This document shows positions 8,364-13,663 of a stretch of DNA of 13,823 nucleotides, piece after piece. Source of the DNA: Bacillota bacterium (GTDB lineage Bacteria > Bacillota > Dethiobacteria > Dethiobacterales > Dethiobacteraceae); contig JAAZJT010000076.1 in assembly GCA_012800215.1 (NCBI GenBank), forward strand, positions 1-13,823, read 5' to 3'. The notes below the pieces were generated by a model that saw only the letters and a list, made by a program, of their open reading frames with translations, did not search any database and had not been told where the DNA came from. The stretch's first letter is position 1; each line of letters starts with the position of its first letter. Made by a program: the position numbers and the translations under genes.

Positions 8364-8392
8364 CTGTTAATTAACATTAATAACAGTATAAA
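8364..8392 (+). promoter_or_regulatory. Candidate vegetative promoter for murA
   Basis: TATAAA (8387-8392) lies 17 bases after CTGTTA (8364-8369), a poor -35 match. The region also holds the palindrome GTTAATTAAC (8366-8375). The 137-base gap between ywmB and murA has a pyrimidine-rich left half and a purine-rich right half. No convincing terminator follows ywmB, so read-through into murA is also possible. Confidence 0.35.
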
Positions 8393-8433
8393 GAAGAGCT
8401 GCTCGTCAAAAGATAAAAGAGAGAAAAACGGCA

Positions 8434-8459
8434 GGAGAGGAGGCTAGAATTATGTGAGT
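8434..8459 (+). promoter_or_regulatory. murA ribosome site with overlapping start-stop ATGTGA
   Basis: A purine-rich SD (GGAGAGGAGG, 8434-8443) precedes ATGTGAGTG. The ATG at 8452 is followed directly by TGA, making a one-codon open frame. The in-frame murA start is the GTG at 8454, overlapping both. Spacing to the ATG is 8 bases and to the GTG 10 bases, so some initiation at the dead-end ATG is likely. Confidence 0.55.
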
Positions 8460-9722
8460 GGCATTATTTCAATAGAAGGTGGCGTGCCTTTACAGGGGCG
8501 TATTCGTGTAGAAGGGGCAAAAAATGCCTGTCTGCCCATCATGGCTGCATCACTGCTATGTGCAGGAGAGGTAACGTTAAGGGAAATTCCTGCGTTAGAA
8601 GATGTATTTAATATGTGTAAAGTCCTAGAAGCCTTAGGGGCAAAGACAAAATATGATGCAGCGCAAAAAAAGCTAATTATTAATTCTGAGGGTCCTTTGC
8701 AGACAGAAGCTCCTTATGAATTAGTAAGAAAAATGCGTGCTTCTTTTTTAGTTATAGGCCCGCTTTTAGCACGTATTGGCAGGGCGCGTGTTTCTCTGCC
8801 CGGCGGTTGTGCCATTGGCATTCGTCCCATTGATCTGCACCTTAAGGGGCTAAAAGCCATGGGGGCAGAAGTAATTATTGGTCATGGATTTATAGAAACA
8901 GTTTCTAACAGGCTTTGCGGCGAGCGAATTTATTTAGATTTTCCCAGTGTGGGTGCCACGGAAAATATTATGATGGCCGCAGCTTTGGCTGAAGGAATAA
9001 CAGTTATTGAAAATGCGGCTGAAGAGCCTGAAGTTGTTGATTTGGCCCGTTTTATTAATTCTATGGGTGGGCGTGTAAGCGGTGCCGGCACCGATACCAT
9101 CCGTATACACGGTGTTTCTTCCCTCAACTGCACCGATTATACTATCATCCCCGATCGTATTGAAGCAGGAACCTTTATGTTAAGTGCTGCTATCACCGGC
9201 GGAGAAGTTACAGTGGAAAATGTAATTCCTACTCACTTAACACCGCTGCTGGCAAAACTAAGAGAAGCAGGCTGTCAGGTCGTGGAGGAAGAAGGTCTTA
9301 TCCATATTAGTCGTACCGGCCCTATCCGGGCAGTAGATATTAAAACTCTGCCCTATCCAGGCTTCCCCACAGATTTACAGTCGCCGATGATGGCTTTGCT
9401 TACTTATGCCAAAGGTACTTCTGTCATTACAGAAACAGTCTTTGAAAATCGTTTTATGCATGTGGACGAGCTGCGCCGCATGGGGGCACAAATTAAAATA
9501 GAAAGTAATTGCGCCGTTGTTTCCGGGCGGGAAAAGCTTTATGGTGCTCCCGTTAAGGCTACCGATTTACGAGCCGGTGCTGCTTTGGTTTTAGCCGGAT
9601 TAGCAGCCCAGGGCAGAACCGATGTAAGTGCCATCTACCATATTGACAGAGGTTACAGTAATTTTACAGAAAAACTAGCCAGCCTAGGAGCGAAAATAAA
9701 ACGCATCGAACAGCCGTGGTAG
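8454..9722 (+). CDS. murA: UDP-N-acetylglucosamine 1-carboxyvinyltransferase (MurA)
   Basis: MurA transfers enolpyruvate from phosphoenolpyruvate to UDP-GlcNAc, the first committed cytoplasmic step of peptidoglycan synthesis. The protein has 422 residues, normal for the family. Active-site markers are present: K23-N24 in GAKNACLPIMAASLL, the catalytic cysteine C119 in LPGGCAIGIRPIDLHLKG (the fosfomycin-sensitive form rather than the resistant Asp form), D307 in FPTDLQSP, and R373 in DLRAGAALVLAGLA. The start is GTG 8454, giving MSGIISIEGG, a normal MurA opening. The location upstream of spoIID corresponds to B. subtilis murAA, the main copy where two paralogues exist. A hairpin surrounds its stop codon. 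Confidence 0.96.
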   Translation: MSGIISIEGGVPLQGRIRVEGAKNACLPIMAASLLCAGEVTLREIPALEDVFNMCKVLEALGAKTKYDAAQKKLIINSEGPLQTEAPYELVRKMRASFLVIGPLLARIGRARVSLPGGCAIGIRPIDLHLKGLKAMGAEVIIGHGFIETVSNRLCGERIYLDFPSVGATENIMMAAALAEGITVIENAAEEPEVVDLARFINSMGGRVSGAGTDTIRIHGVSSLNCTDYTIIPDRIEAGTFMLSAAITGGEVTVENVIPTHLTPLLAKLREAGCQVVEEEGLIHISRTGPIRAVDIKTLPYPGFPTDLQSPMMALLTYAKGTSVITETVFENRFMHVDELRRMGAQIKIESNCAVVSGREKLYGAPVKATDLRAGAALVLAGLAAQGRTDVSAIYHIDRGYSNFTEKLASLGAKIKRIEQPW

Positions 9723-9737
9723 CGGCTGTTCTCTATT
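9708..9737 (+). terminator. Hairpin around the murA stop codon, probable terminator
   Basis: GAACAGCCG (9708-9716) and CGGCTGTTC (9723-9731) form a perfect 9-bp stem with a 6-nt loop (9717-9722) that contains the murA stop codon. The following tract is only moderately T-rich (TCTATTT), so termination may be partial. Confidence 0.6.
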
Positions 9738-9761
9738 TATAGCCTGTCCCATAAATTTGTT

Positions 9762-9771
9762 CTAGACAAGC
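9762..9771 (+). promoter_or_regulatory. Candidate SpoIIID binding site upstream of spoIID
   Basis: CTAGACAAGC matches the B. subtilis SpoIIID consensus WWRRACARNY at 9 of 10 positions. It lies 45 bases before the spoIID start and just upstream of a -10-like box. SpoIIID is encoded in this window and regulates many sigma-E genes in B. subtilis. A ten-base degenerate site can occur by chance. Confidence 0.4.
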
Positions 9772-9780
9772 CTGCTGCGG

Positions 9781-9789
9781 CATATAAAT
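9781..9789 (+). promoter_or_regulatory. -10-like element for spoIID
   Basis: CATATAAAT resembles a sigma-E -10 element (CATACAnT), and TATAAA within it resembles sigma-A. No good sigma-E -35 sits 14-15 bases upstream, so the assignment is weak. It is the only obvious -10 candidate between the murA hairpin and spoIID, whose homologues are sigma-E controlled in B. subtilis. Confidence 0.3.
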
Positions 9790-9815
9790 ACTTTAGCCGC
9801 TAAGGAGGCATGTGC

Positions 9816-10820
9816 ATGAAAAAATTAGTTTCTTTTTTCTTTTTGCTGACAGTCTTTTTAATTATTATTCTGCCTACGCTCATTGCGCGTGGCTGCAGCG
9901 GTGAGGAGGTGAGAACACCGGTGGAAATTGATCGTTCACCCATTATATCTCCTGCAGGTGAAATTACACTTAAAGTATTTAACCATCAGTCCGAGGAATT
10001 AGTGGAAATGCCCCTGGAAGAATATCTGGTTGGTGTGGTGGCAGCAGAAATGCCTGCTTCATTTGCTGTAGAGGCGTTAAAAGCTCAGGCAGTGGTGGCG
10101 CGTACCTATACAGTTAATCAAATGCTGGCCTTTGGCGGCAAAGGCTGTGACCGGCATGCCGGTGCTGATATTTGCACCAATTCTGCTCACTGCCAGGCGT
10201 GGGAAAGTGAAAAGTCCTCTTTAGCCAAGTGGCAGGGTGAAGGAGCAGAGTATCTCAATAAAATTCGCAGTGCAGTAGGAGCCACTGCCGGTAAAGTAAT
10301 AACACATGAAGGCCGGCTGATTGATGCTGTTTTTCATTCCACCTGCGGTGGGCATACTGAAAACAGCGAAGATGTGTGGTCCACTGCTCTCCCCTACCTG
10401 CGCAGCGTGGCCTGTAATTTCTGTACAGACAGCCGCTGGACAGAAACCCAGCATGAATTTACAGCTGCTGCTTTTAGTGAAGCCATTGTCCCGTATGTTT
10501 CGGCACTCCCCGTCTCGGCAAGCGGCCGCCCGTTATTGGAGCAAGGAGTCCGCTCGGCAACAGGACGATTAAAAAGTGTGCTCATTGCCGGAGAGACAGT
10601 CACGGGTAGGGACTTCCGCACTGCATTTAAGCTGCCTTCTACCAATGTAACCTGGCAGATTACAGACAAAAAAATTACTTTCACAGCCAAAGGTTATGGG
10701 CATGGTGTTGGCCTGTGTCAGTATGGTGCCAACGGCCTTGCCAAGCAGGGCAAAACATATACAGAAATTATTGAACATTATTATACAGGGGTGGCAGTAA
10801 CAGACATTCCAGTCTCTTAG
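9816..10820 (+). CDS. spoIID: Stage II sporulation protein D (engulfment lytic transglycosylase)
   Basis: SpoIID cuts peptidoglycan glycan strands at the septum so that the mother cell can engulf the forespore. The protein has 334 residues with one N-terminal membrane segment (about 3-23) and an extracytoplasmic catalytic domain. The family block PLEEYLVGVVAAEMPASFAV contains E78, which corresponds to the catalytic glutamate E88 of B. subtilis. The zinc motif H-x5-C-x4-H-C is present (H114, C120, H125, C126), with the same spacing as the metal site of Clostridioides difficile SpoIID. FHSTCGGHTENSEDVW and GYGHGVGLCQYGANGLAKQG complete the fold. ATG 9816 is chosen because AAGGAGG (9802-9808) is 7 bases away; ATG 9810 is too close. 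It likely acts with the downstream SpoIIQ. Confidence 0.95.
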   Translation: MKKLVSFFFLLTVFLIIILPTLIARGCSGEEVRTPVEIDRSPIISPAGEITLKVFNHQSEELVEMPLEEYLVGVVAAEMPASFAVEALKAQAVVARTYTVNQMLAFGGKGCDRHAGADICTNSAHCQAWESEKSSLAKWQGEGAEYLNKIRSAVGATAGKVITHEGRLIDAVFHSTCGGHTENSEDVWSTALPYLRSVACNFCTDSRWTETQHEFTAAAFSEAIVPYVSALPVSASGRPLLEQGVRSATGRLKSVLIAGETVTGRDFRTAFKLPSTNVTWQITDKKITFTAKGYGHGVGLCQYGANGLAKQGKTYTEIIEHYYTGVAVTDIPVS

Positions 10821-10821
10821 T

Positions 10822-10850
10822 GCATAATTAAGGAAAAAATGGACATAATA
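10822..10850 (+). promoter_or_regulatory. Sigma-F type (forespore) promoter for spoIIQ
   Basis: GCATA (10822-10826) matches the sigma-F -35 (GYWTA), and GGACATAATA (10841-10850) matches the -10 pattern GGnnAnAnTW at every fixed position. The gap is 14 bases, close to the usual spacing of about 15. In B. subtilis spoIIQ is transcribed by sigma-F. A start about 7 bases downstream would give a leader of roughly 16 bases beginning at or near the SD. Confidence 0.65.
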
Positions 10851-10870
10851 CCTCGCAGGAGGTGATGTCC
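10841..10870 (+). promoter_or_regulatory. Hairpin sequestering the spoIIQ Shine-Dalgarno
   Basis: GGACAT (10841-10846) pairs with ATGTCC (10865-10870), and ACCTC (10850-10854) pairs with GAGGT (10859-10863) around a GCAG loop. T49-G64 can wobble, leaving only A47-A48 bulged (last two digits of position). The 3' arm contains the near-perfect SD AGGAGGTGAT (10857-10866). An mRNA that spans this stretch would have most of its SD paired. Confidence 0.7.
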
Positions 10871-10872
10871 AG

Positions 10873-11571
10873 ATGAAAAAAACGTTTGCACCTTTAGCAC
10901 CATTAAAAAAAGTACGCTTCAACCGTAAAACCTTGGTGCTGGGTTCAATGCTGTTAATTATTCTTTTATTTGCTGCACTTATTTGGCGTGGAGTTATTGC
11001 CAACCCTTTTAACCGTCCAGTACAAAATAACGAAGAAATTAACCCGCCTACAACAGAGGAAGTTAACACAGAGGGTGAGACGCCACCGGTCTTAAACGAG
11101 GAAGAAGCGGGATCCGGGGAAGTTCCGGTTATGGAAGAAGAAACGACAGCTCCCGTGCTTAGTTTGCCGCAGGAACCCATGATCTGGCCTCTGGAAGGAA
11201 CAATACTGGCAGAACATCATCAGGTTTACCGCATTGGCAATACTTTAAGAGCACATGTGGGTGTTGATATTAAAGCCGAAGCAAAAGCAGAAATTAAAGC
11301 AGCCTGGCCCGGTGTTGTTGATAAAGTAACGGAAGATTCCCGCTTGGGCTGGCTCTTGGAAATTCGCCATGGTGGCAGCTACATTACTCAATATGCTAAT
11401 CTGCTTGAAGAGCCTTATGTAGAAGTCGGTGACGAAGTAAAAATGGGTGCAGCTATTGGTAAAGTTGGGAGCAGTGCCAAACTAGATGCAGCGGAAGGCA
11501 ATTTCCTGCATTTTGCTATTTACCGTGATGGTGAAGCCCTTGACCCAGTGCAAGTTATATCTCCCCGTTAA
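10873..11571 (+). CDS. spoIIQ: SpoIIQ-type forespore membrane protein with LytM (M23) domain
   Basis: This 232-residue protein has a basic cytoplasmic N-terminus, one membrane helix (about 20-38), an acidic linker (about 50-100) and a LytM/M23 domain (about 105-228). SpoIIQ in the forespore membrane binds SpoIIIAH across the septum, building the engulfment ratchet and feeding channel. The zinc ligands are kept: H128 and D132 in HVGVDIKA, and H213 in FLHFAIY. The two catalytic histidines of active LytM enzymes are replaced, YxH by YAN (N176) and HxH by FLH (F211). A scaffold role is therefore more likely than peptidase activity. ATG 10873 follows a near-consensus SD that lies in a hairpin. It sits between spoIID and spoIIID, as expected for spoIIQ; SpoIVFA-like or generic M23 proteins are less likely. 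Confidence 0.83.
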   Translation: MKKTFAPLAPLKKVRFNRKTLVLGSMLLIILLFAALIWRGVIANPFNRPVQNNEEINPPTTEEVNTEGETPPVLNEEEAGSGEVPVMEEETTAPVLSLPQEPMIWPLEGTILAEHHQVYRIGNTLRAHVGVDIKAEAKAEIKAAWPGVVDKVTEDSRLGWLLEIRHGGSYITQYANLLEEPYVEVGDEVKMGAAIGKVGSSAKLDAAEGNFLHFAIYRDGEALDPVQVISPR

Positions 11572-11593
11572 CAGCCGTAAGGCTGTTTTTTTT
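11570..11593 (+). terminator. Intrinsic terminator after spoIIQ
   Basis: AACAGCC (11570-11576) and GGCTGTT (11581-11587) form a perfect 7-bp stem with a GTAA loop, followed by six further T (11588-11593). The stem overlaps the spoIIQ stop codon. Confidence 0.93.
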
Positions 11594-11653
11594 GCTTGAA
11601 ATAAAGAAAATAGGTTCTTACTGCTGGAAATGAACGCCAATGCCCTAATATGT

Positions 11654-11682
11654 GTCATAATTGCCCCTCCTGCACATATATT
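11654..11682 (+). promoter_or_regulatory. Sigma-E type (mother-cell) promoter for spoIIID
   Basis: GTCATAA (11654-11660) and CATATATT (11675-11682) are separated by 14 bases. They fit the sigma-E pattern (about TCATATT, 14-15 bases, CATACAnT). The predicted start near 11689 gives a leader of about 25 bases. spoIIID is sigma-E dependent in B. subtilis. Confidence 0.68.
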
Positions 11683-11713
11683 TTGTAACAAGAAGATTGA
11701 AGGGGGCGGCCTG

Positions 11714-11983
11714 ATGCAGGATTATATAGAACAGCGCGTATTGGAGATTAGTAACTATATACTTGAAACTGGTGCTACGGTCAGGCAGGTGGCTAAAAAG
11801 TTTGGTGTGTCGAAATCTACTGTCCATAAAGATGTGACAGAGCGGCTCCCCTATATCAATCGTAATATTGCTCGCGAAATTAAAGCAATATTGGAAAAAA
11901 ATAAAGCTGAACGCCACTTGCGAGGTGGCGAAGCTACGCGGCAAAAGTATCTTGCCAAGGGGAAAAGAAAAAATAATTCATAA
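11714..11983 (+). CDS. spoIIID: Sporulation transcriptional regulator SpoIIID
   Basis: SpoIIID is a small DNA-binding protein that activates and represses mother-cell genes during sporulation. The 89-residue protein is close to the 93 of B. subtilis. Its helix-turn-helix spans about residues 22-43 (VRQVAKKFGVSKSTVHKDVT), followed by ERLPYIN and the basic segment RHLRGGEATRQKY that contacts DNA in the B. subtilis protein. The lysine- and arginine-rich tail is typical. ATG 11714 is chosen because AAGGGGG (11700-11706) lies 7 bases upstream. A longer in-frame extension from 11630 would begin before the sigma-E promoter and would not be translated from it. The next gene is mbl, as in B. subtilis. 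Confidence 0.96.
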   Translation: MQDYIEQRVLEISNYILETGATVRQVAKKFGVSKSTVHKDVTERLPYINRNIAREIKAILEKNKAERHLRGGEATRQKYLAKGKRKNNS

Positions 11984-12047
11984 AAAAGGAAAACACAGTA
12001 AATTAGCGAAGTATTAACAAAGTTTTCTTTTTTTATTGTTTAAAATT

Positions 12048-12079
12048 TTCGCCTAAAGGGCTTTTCCTTTTTAGGCGAA
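12048..12079 (+). terminator. Hairpin between spoIIID and mbl
   Basis: TTCGCCTAAA (12048-12057) and TTTAGGCGAA (12070-12079) form a perfect 10-bp stem. No T-run follows on the + strand, so as a terminator it is weak. It ends 9 bases before the mbl -10 box, so its 3' arm lies in the -35 region. The 142-base gap also contains a T-rich stretch at 12022-12041. Confidence 0.45.
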
Positions 12080-12088
12080 TTACTGCTG

Positions 12089-12094
12089 TATAAT
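12089..12094 (+). promoter_or_regulatory. -10 box of the mbl promoter
   Basis: TATAAT lies 31 bases before the mbl start. The -35 region (about 12066-12072) is T-rich, without a clear TTGACA. A sigma-A promoter of its own is expected because mbl is needed during growth while spoIIID is sporulation-specific. Confidence 0.5.
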
Positions 12095-12125
12095 TGGGAT
12101 AAGCATGTAAGTTGAGGTGAGGGCA

Positions 12126-13145
12126 ATGAATTTAGGTACCGATATGGGAATAGACCTGGGTACAGCAACTGTTTTAGTTCATCTGCGCGGTAAAGGCATA
12201 GTATTGCATGAGCCATCCGTGGTGGCAATTGAGCAAAACTCGCGCCAAGTACTGGCGGTGGGAGAAGAAGCGCGTAGAATGCTGGGCCGCACACCTGGTA
12301 ATATTGTGGCAACGCGGCCGCTAAGGGAAGGCGTAATTGCCGATTTTGACGTGGCGGAAGTAATGCTGCGCCACTTTATTGGTAAGGTAAGTGATAGAAG
12401 AAGATTGCTTCGCCCCCGTGTAATCGTCTGTATCCCGGCTGCCACCACTTCTGTGGAAAAAAAGGCAGTGGTAGAAGCCATACTGCGCTCCGGCGCGCGT
12501 GATGCATTTTTGATAGAAGAACCCCGCGCCGCTGCTTTAGGTGCAGGCTTAGATATATTTGAACCCACGGGACATATGGTAATTGATATTGGTGGCGGCA
12601 CCACAGATATTGCCGTGCTTTCCCTCGGGGAAACCGTAATTTCAGAAAGTGTCCGTGTGGGCGGCGATAAATTTGATGAAGCCATTGCCCGTTATATTAA
12701 GAAAGAATATAATTTGCTAATCGGTGAGAGGACGGCGGAAGCACTGAAAATTGAAGTGGGTACAGCTTTTGCAGGTAATTTGGACGCAGAGATGGAAATA
12801 CGCGGCCGCGATATGGTATCCGGACTGCCCCGTTCCTTGTACGCCAATTCTCGACATGTGCTGGAGGCTATTCAGGAGCCCTTAGAAGATATTACCCGCT
12901 GTGTGCGCAATGTCTTAGAAATAACACCACCAGAGCTGGCCGGCGATATTATTGATCATGGCATTATTCTGACCGGCGGCGGAGCCATGCTAAATGGTCT
13001 GGATAAAATGCTCACACACGAAACTGGAGTTAATGTTTATTTGGCTGATGATCCCATTGCCTGTGTGGCTTTGGGAACCGGCAAGGCCCTTGAACAACTG
13101 GATAAAATAACCCATACTTTAATTTCACCAAAACGTCTGGCCTAA
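12126..13145 (+). CDS. mbl: MreB-family actin, Mbl position
   Basis: This 339-residue bacterial actin forms membrane-bound filaments that guide cell-wall synthesis along the rod. Actin motifs are intact: phosphate 1 DLGTATV (from D10), the EEP segment (E131-E132) near the hydrolysis site, phosphate 2 DIGGGTTDIAV (from D154), and the adenosine loop TGGGAMLNGL (from T283). The connecting sequences GKGIVLHEPSVVAI and IGERTAEALKIEVG are typical of the family. The assignment as Mbl rather than MreB or MreBH rests mainly on its place after spoIIID. ATG 12126 follows GAGGTGA (12114-12120); GTG 12117 is inside that site and is rejected. Confidence 0.9.
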   Translation: MNLGTDMGIDLGTATVLVHLRGKGIVLHEPSVVAIEQNSRQVLAVGEEARRMLGRTPGNIVATRPLREGVIADFDVAEVMLRHFIGKVSDRRRLLRPRVIVCIPAATTSVEKKAVVEAILRSGARDAFLIEEPRAAALGAGLDIFEPTGHMVIDIGGGTTDIAVLSLGETVISESVRVGGDKFDEAIARYIKKEYNLLIGERTAEALKIEVGTAFAGNLDAEMEIRGRDMVSGLPRSLYANSRHVLEAIQEPLEDITRCVRNVLEITPPELAGDIIDHGIILTGGGAMLNGLDKMLTHETGVNVYLADDPIACVALGTGKALEQLDKITHTLISPKRLA

Positions 13146-13172
13146 TCTTGTAAGTATATAACTTCCGTAAGT

Positions 13173-13198
13173 AAGGGAACGATTCTTCGTTCCTTTTT
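13173..13198 (+). terminator. Intrinsic terminator after mbl
   Basis: GGAACGA (13176-13182) and TCGTTCC (13187-13193) form a 7-bp stem with a 4-base loop and further A-T/G-T pairs at its base, followed by five T (13194-13198). Confidence 0.9.
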
Positions 13199-13217
13199 AT
13201 GTGCCCAAAAAGCTATA

Positions 13218-13234
13218 TTTTCATATAATGAAAA
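13218..13234 (+). promoter_or_regulatory. Palindrome overlapping a -10 box, candidate operator
   Basis: TTTTCAT (13218-13224) and ATGAAAA (13228-13234) are perfect inverted repeats separated by ATA. The -10-like TATAAT (13224-13229) spans the centre, and CATATAAT also resembles a sigma-E -10. No good -35 is visible. It lies about 100 bases before the Phd/YefM-like gene. The rest of the 13199-13329 gap is A/T-rich then purine-rich, and I recognise nothing else in it. Confidence 0.4.
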
Positions 13235-13329
13235 ATAAAATTATTTACTTAATGCATAAACTTTTTTAAGGTGCAGGAAAAGGCAATAGGGGGTGGAATA
13301 GAATTATAGGAGAAAGCGGAGGGCGAGAG

Positions 13330-13590
13330 ATGGGTATAAGAATTAAAAGCTTAAAAGAGGTAAGGGGTCGGCTGCTAGAGTTAGTGGATACACTGCATAA
13401 GGGGCCTGTATTCCTGGCAAAAAAGGGCCGGGTCACGGCAGTGTTGATGGATTTGGCAGATTATCACAGCTTACTTGGGGAAATAGAGGATTTACATGAA
13501 ATTATACATACCATGGGAGATTGTGAATGTGGCTGTGATGATGAAGCGTTAAACAAACTAATGGCTTTAAATTGTGAGGAAGGAAGCTAA
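13330..13590 (+). CDS. Phd/YefM-type antitoxin-like protein with cysteine-rich tail
   Basis: An 86-residue protein. The first 50 residues fit the Phd/YefM DNA-binding antitoxin fold: RIKSLKEVRGRLLELVDTL, then GPVFLAKKGRVTAVLMDLAD and YHSLL, the last matching the common VLxSLEDYEALL segment. After an acidic helix (about 51-62), where antitoxins usually bind their toxin, comes a tail with CxCxC (C65, C67, C69) and a further C82. That tail is unusual and could bind a metal or act in redox sensing; this is inference. ATG 13330 follows GGAGGG (13318-13323). No toxin gene follows within 233 bases, and a terminator closes the unit, so it may be an autonomous regulator rather than half of a toxin-antitoxin pair. 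Confidence 0.72.
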   Translation: MGIRIKSLKEVRGRLLELVDTLHKGPVFLAKKGRVTAVLMDLADYHSLLGEIEDLHEIIHTMGDCECGCDDEALNKLMALNCEEGS

Positions 13591-13604
13591 AAAGAAACAG
13601 GGAG

Positions 13605-13651
13605 AAGCGGAATGTGAATGCAAAAAAATTGCATTCACATTCCGCTTTTTT
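13605..13651 (+). terminator. Long perfect terminator hairpin after the antitoxin-like gene
   Basis: The arms 13605-13623 and 13629-13647 are perfect 19-bp inverted repeats with an A5 loop, followed by a tract of six T (13646-13651) that begins within the 3' arm. The stem is far longer than an ordinary terminator needs. Confidence 0.9.
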
Positions 13652-13663
13652 GACCGGTATAAT
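13634..13663 (+). promoter_or_regulatory. Rightward promoter overlapping the terminator
   Basis: TTCACA (13634-13639) is 5 of 6 to the sigma-A -35. TATAAT (13658-13663) is a perfect -10, with an 18-base spacer. The -35 lies in the 3' arm of the long hairpin. A transcript would begin near 13670 and run off the window. Confidence 0.55.

Noticed and set aside
10569..11180. 203-codon open frame on the - strand across the spoIID-spoIIQ junction
   Set aside because: It lies antisense to two well-supported genes, shows no recognisable domain, and includes the promoter and hairpin of spoIIQ. It is a by-product of codon bias.
11630..11713. Extended N-terminus for SpoIIID from 11630
   Set aside because: The extension begins upstream of the sigma-E promoter and is not SpoIIID-like. 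The family start at 11714 has its own SD.
12179..12685. 168-codon open frame on the - strand inside mbl
   Set aside because: Fully antisense to conserved actin motifs, rich in Ser/Thr/Ala as expected of a shadow frame, with no recognisable family.
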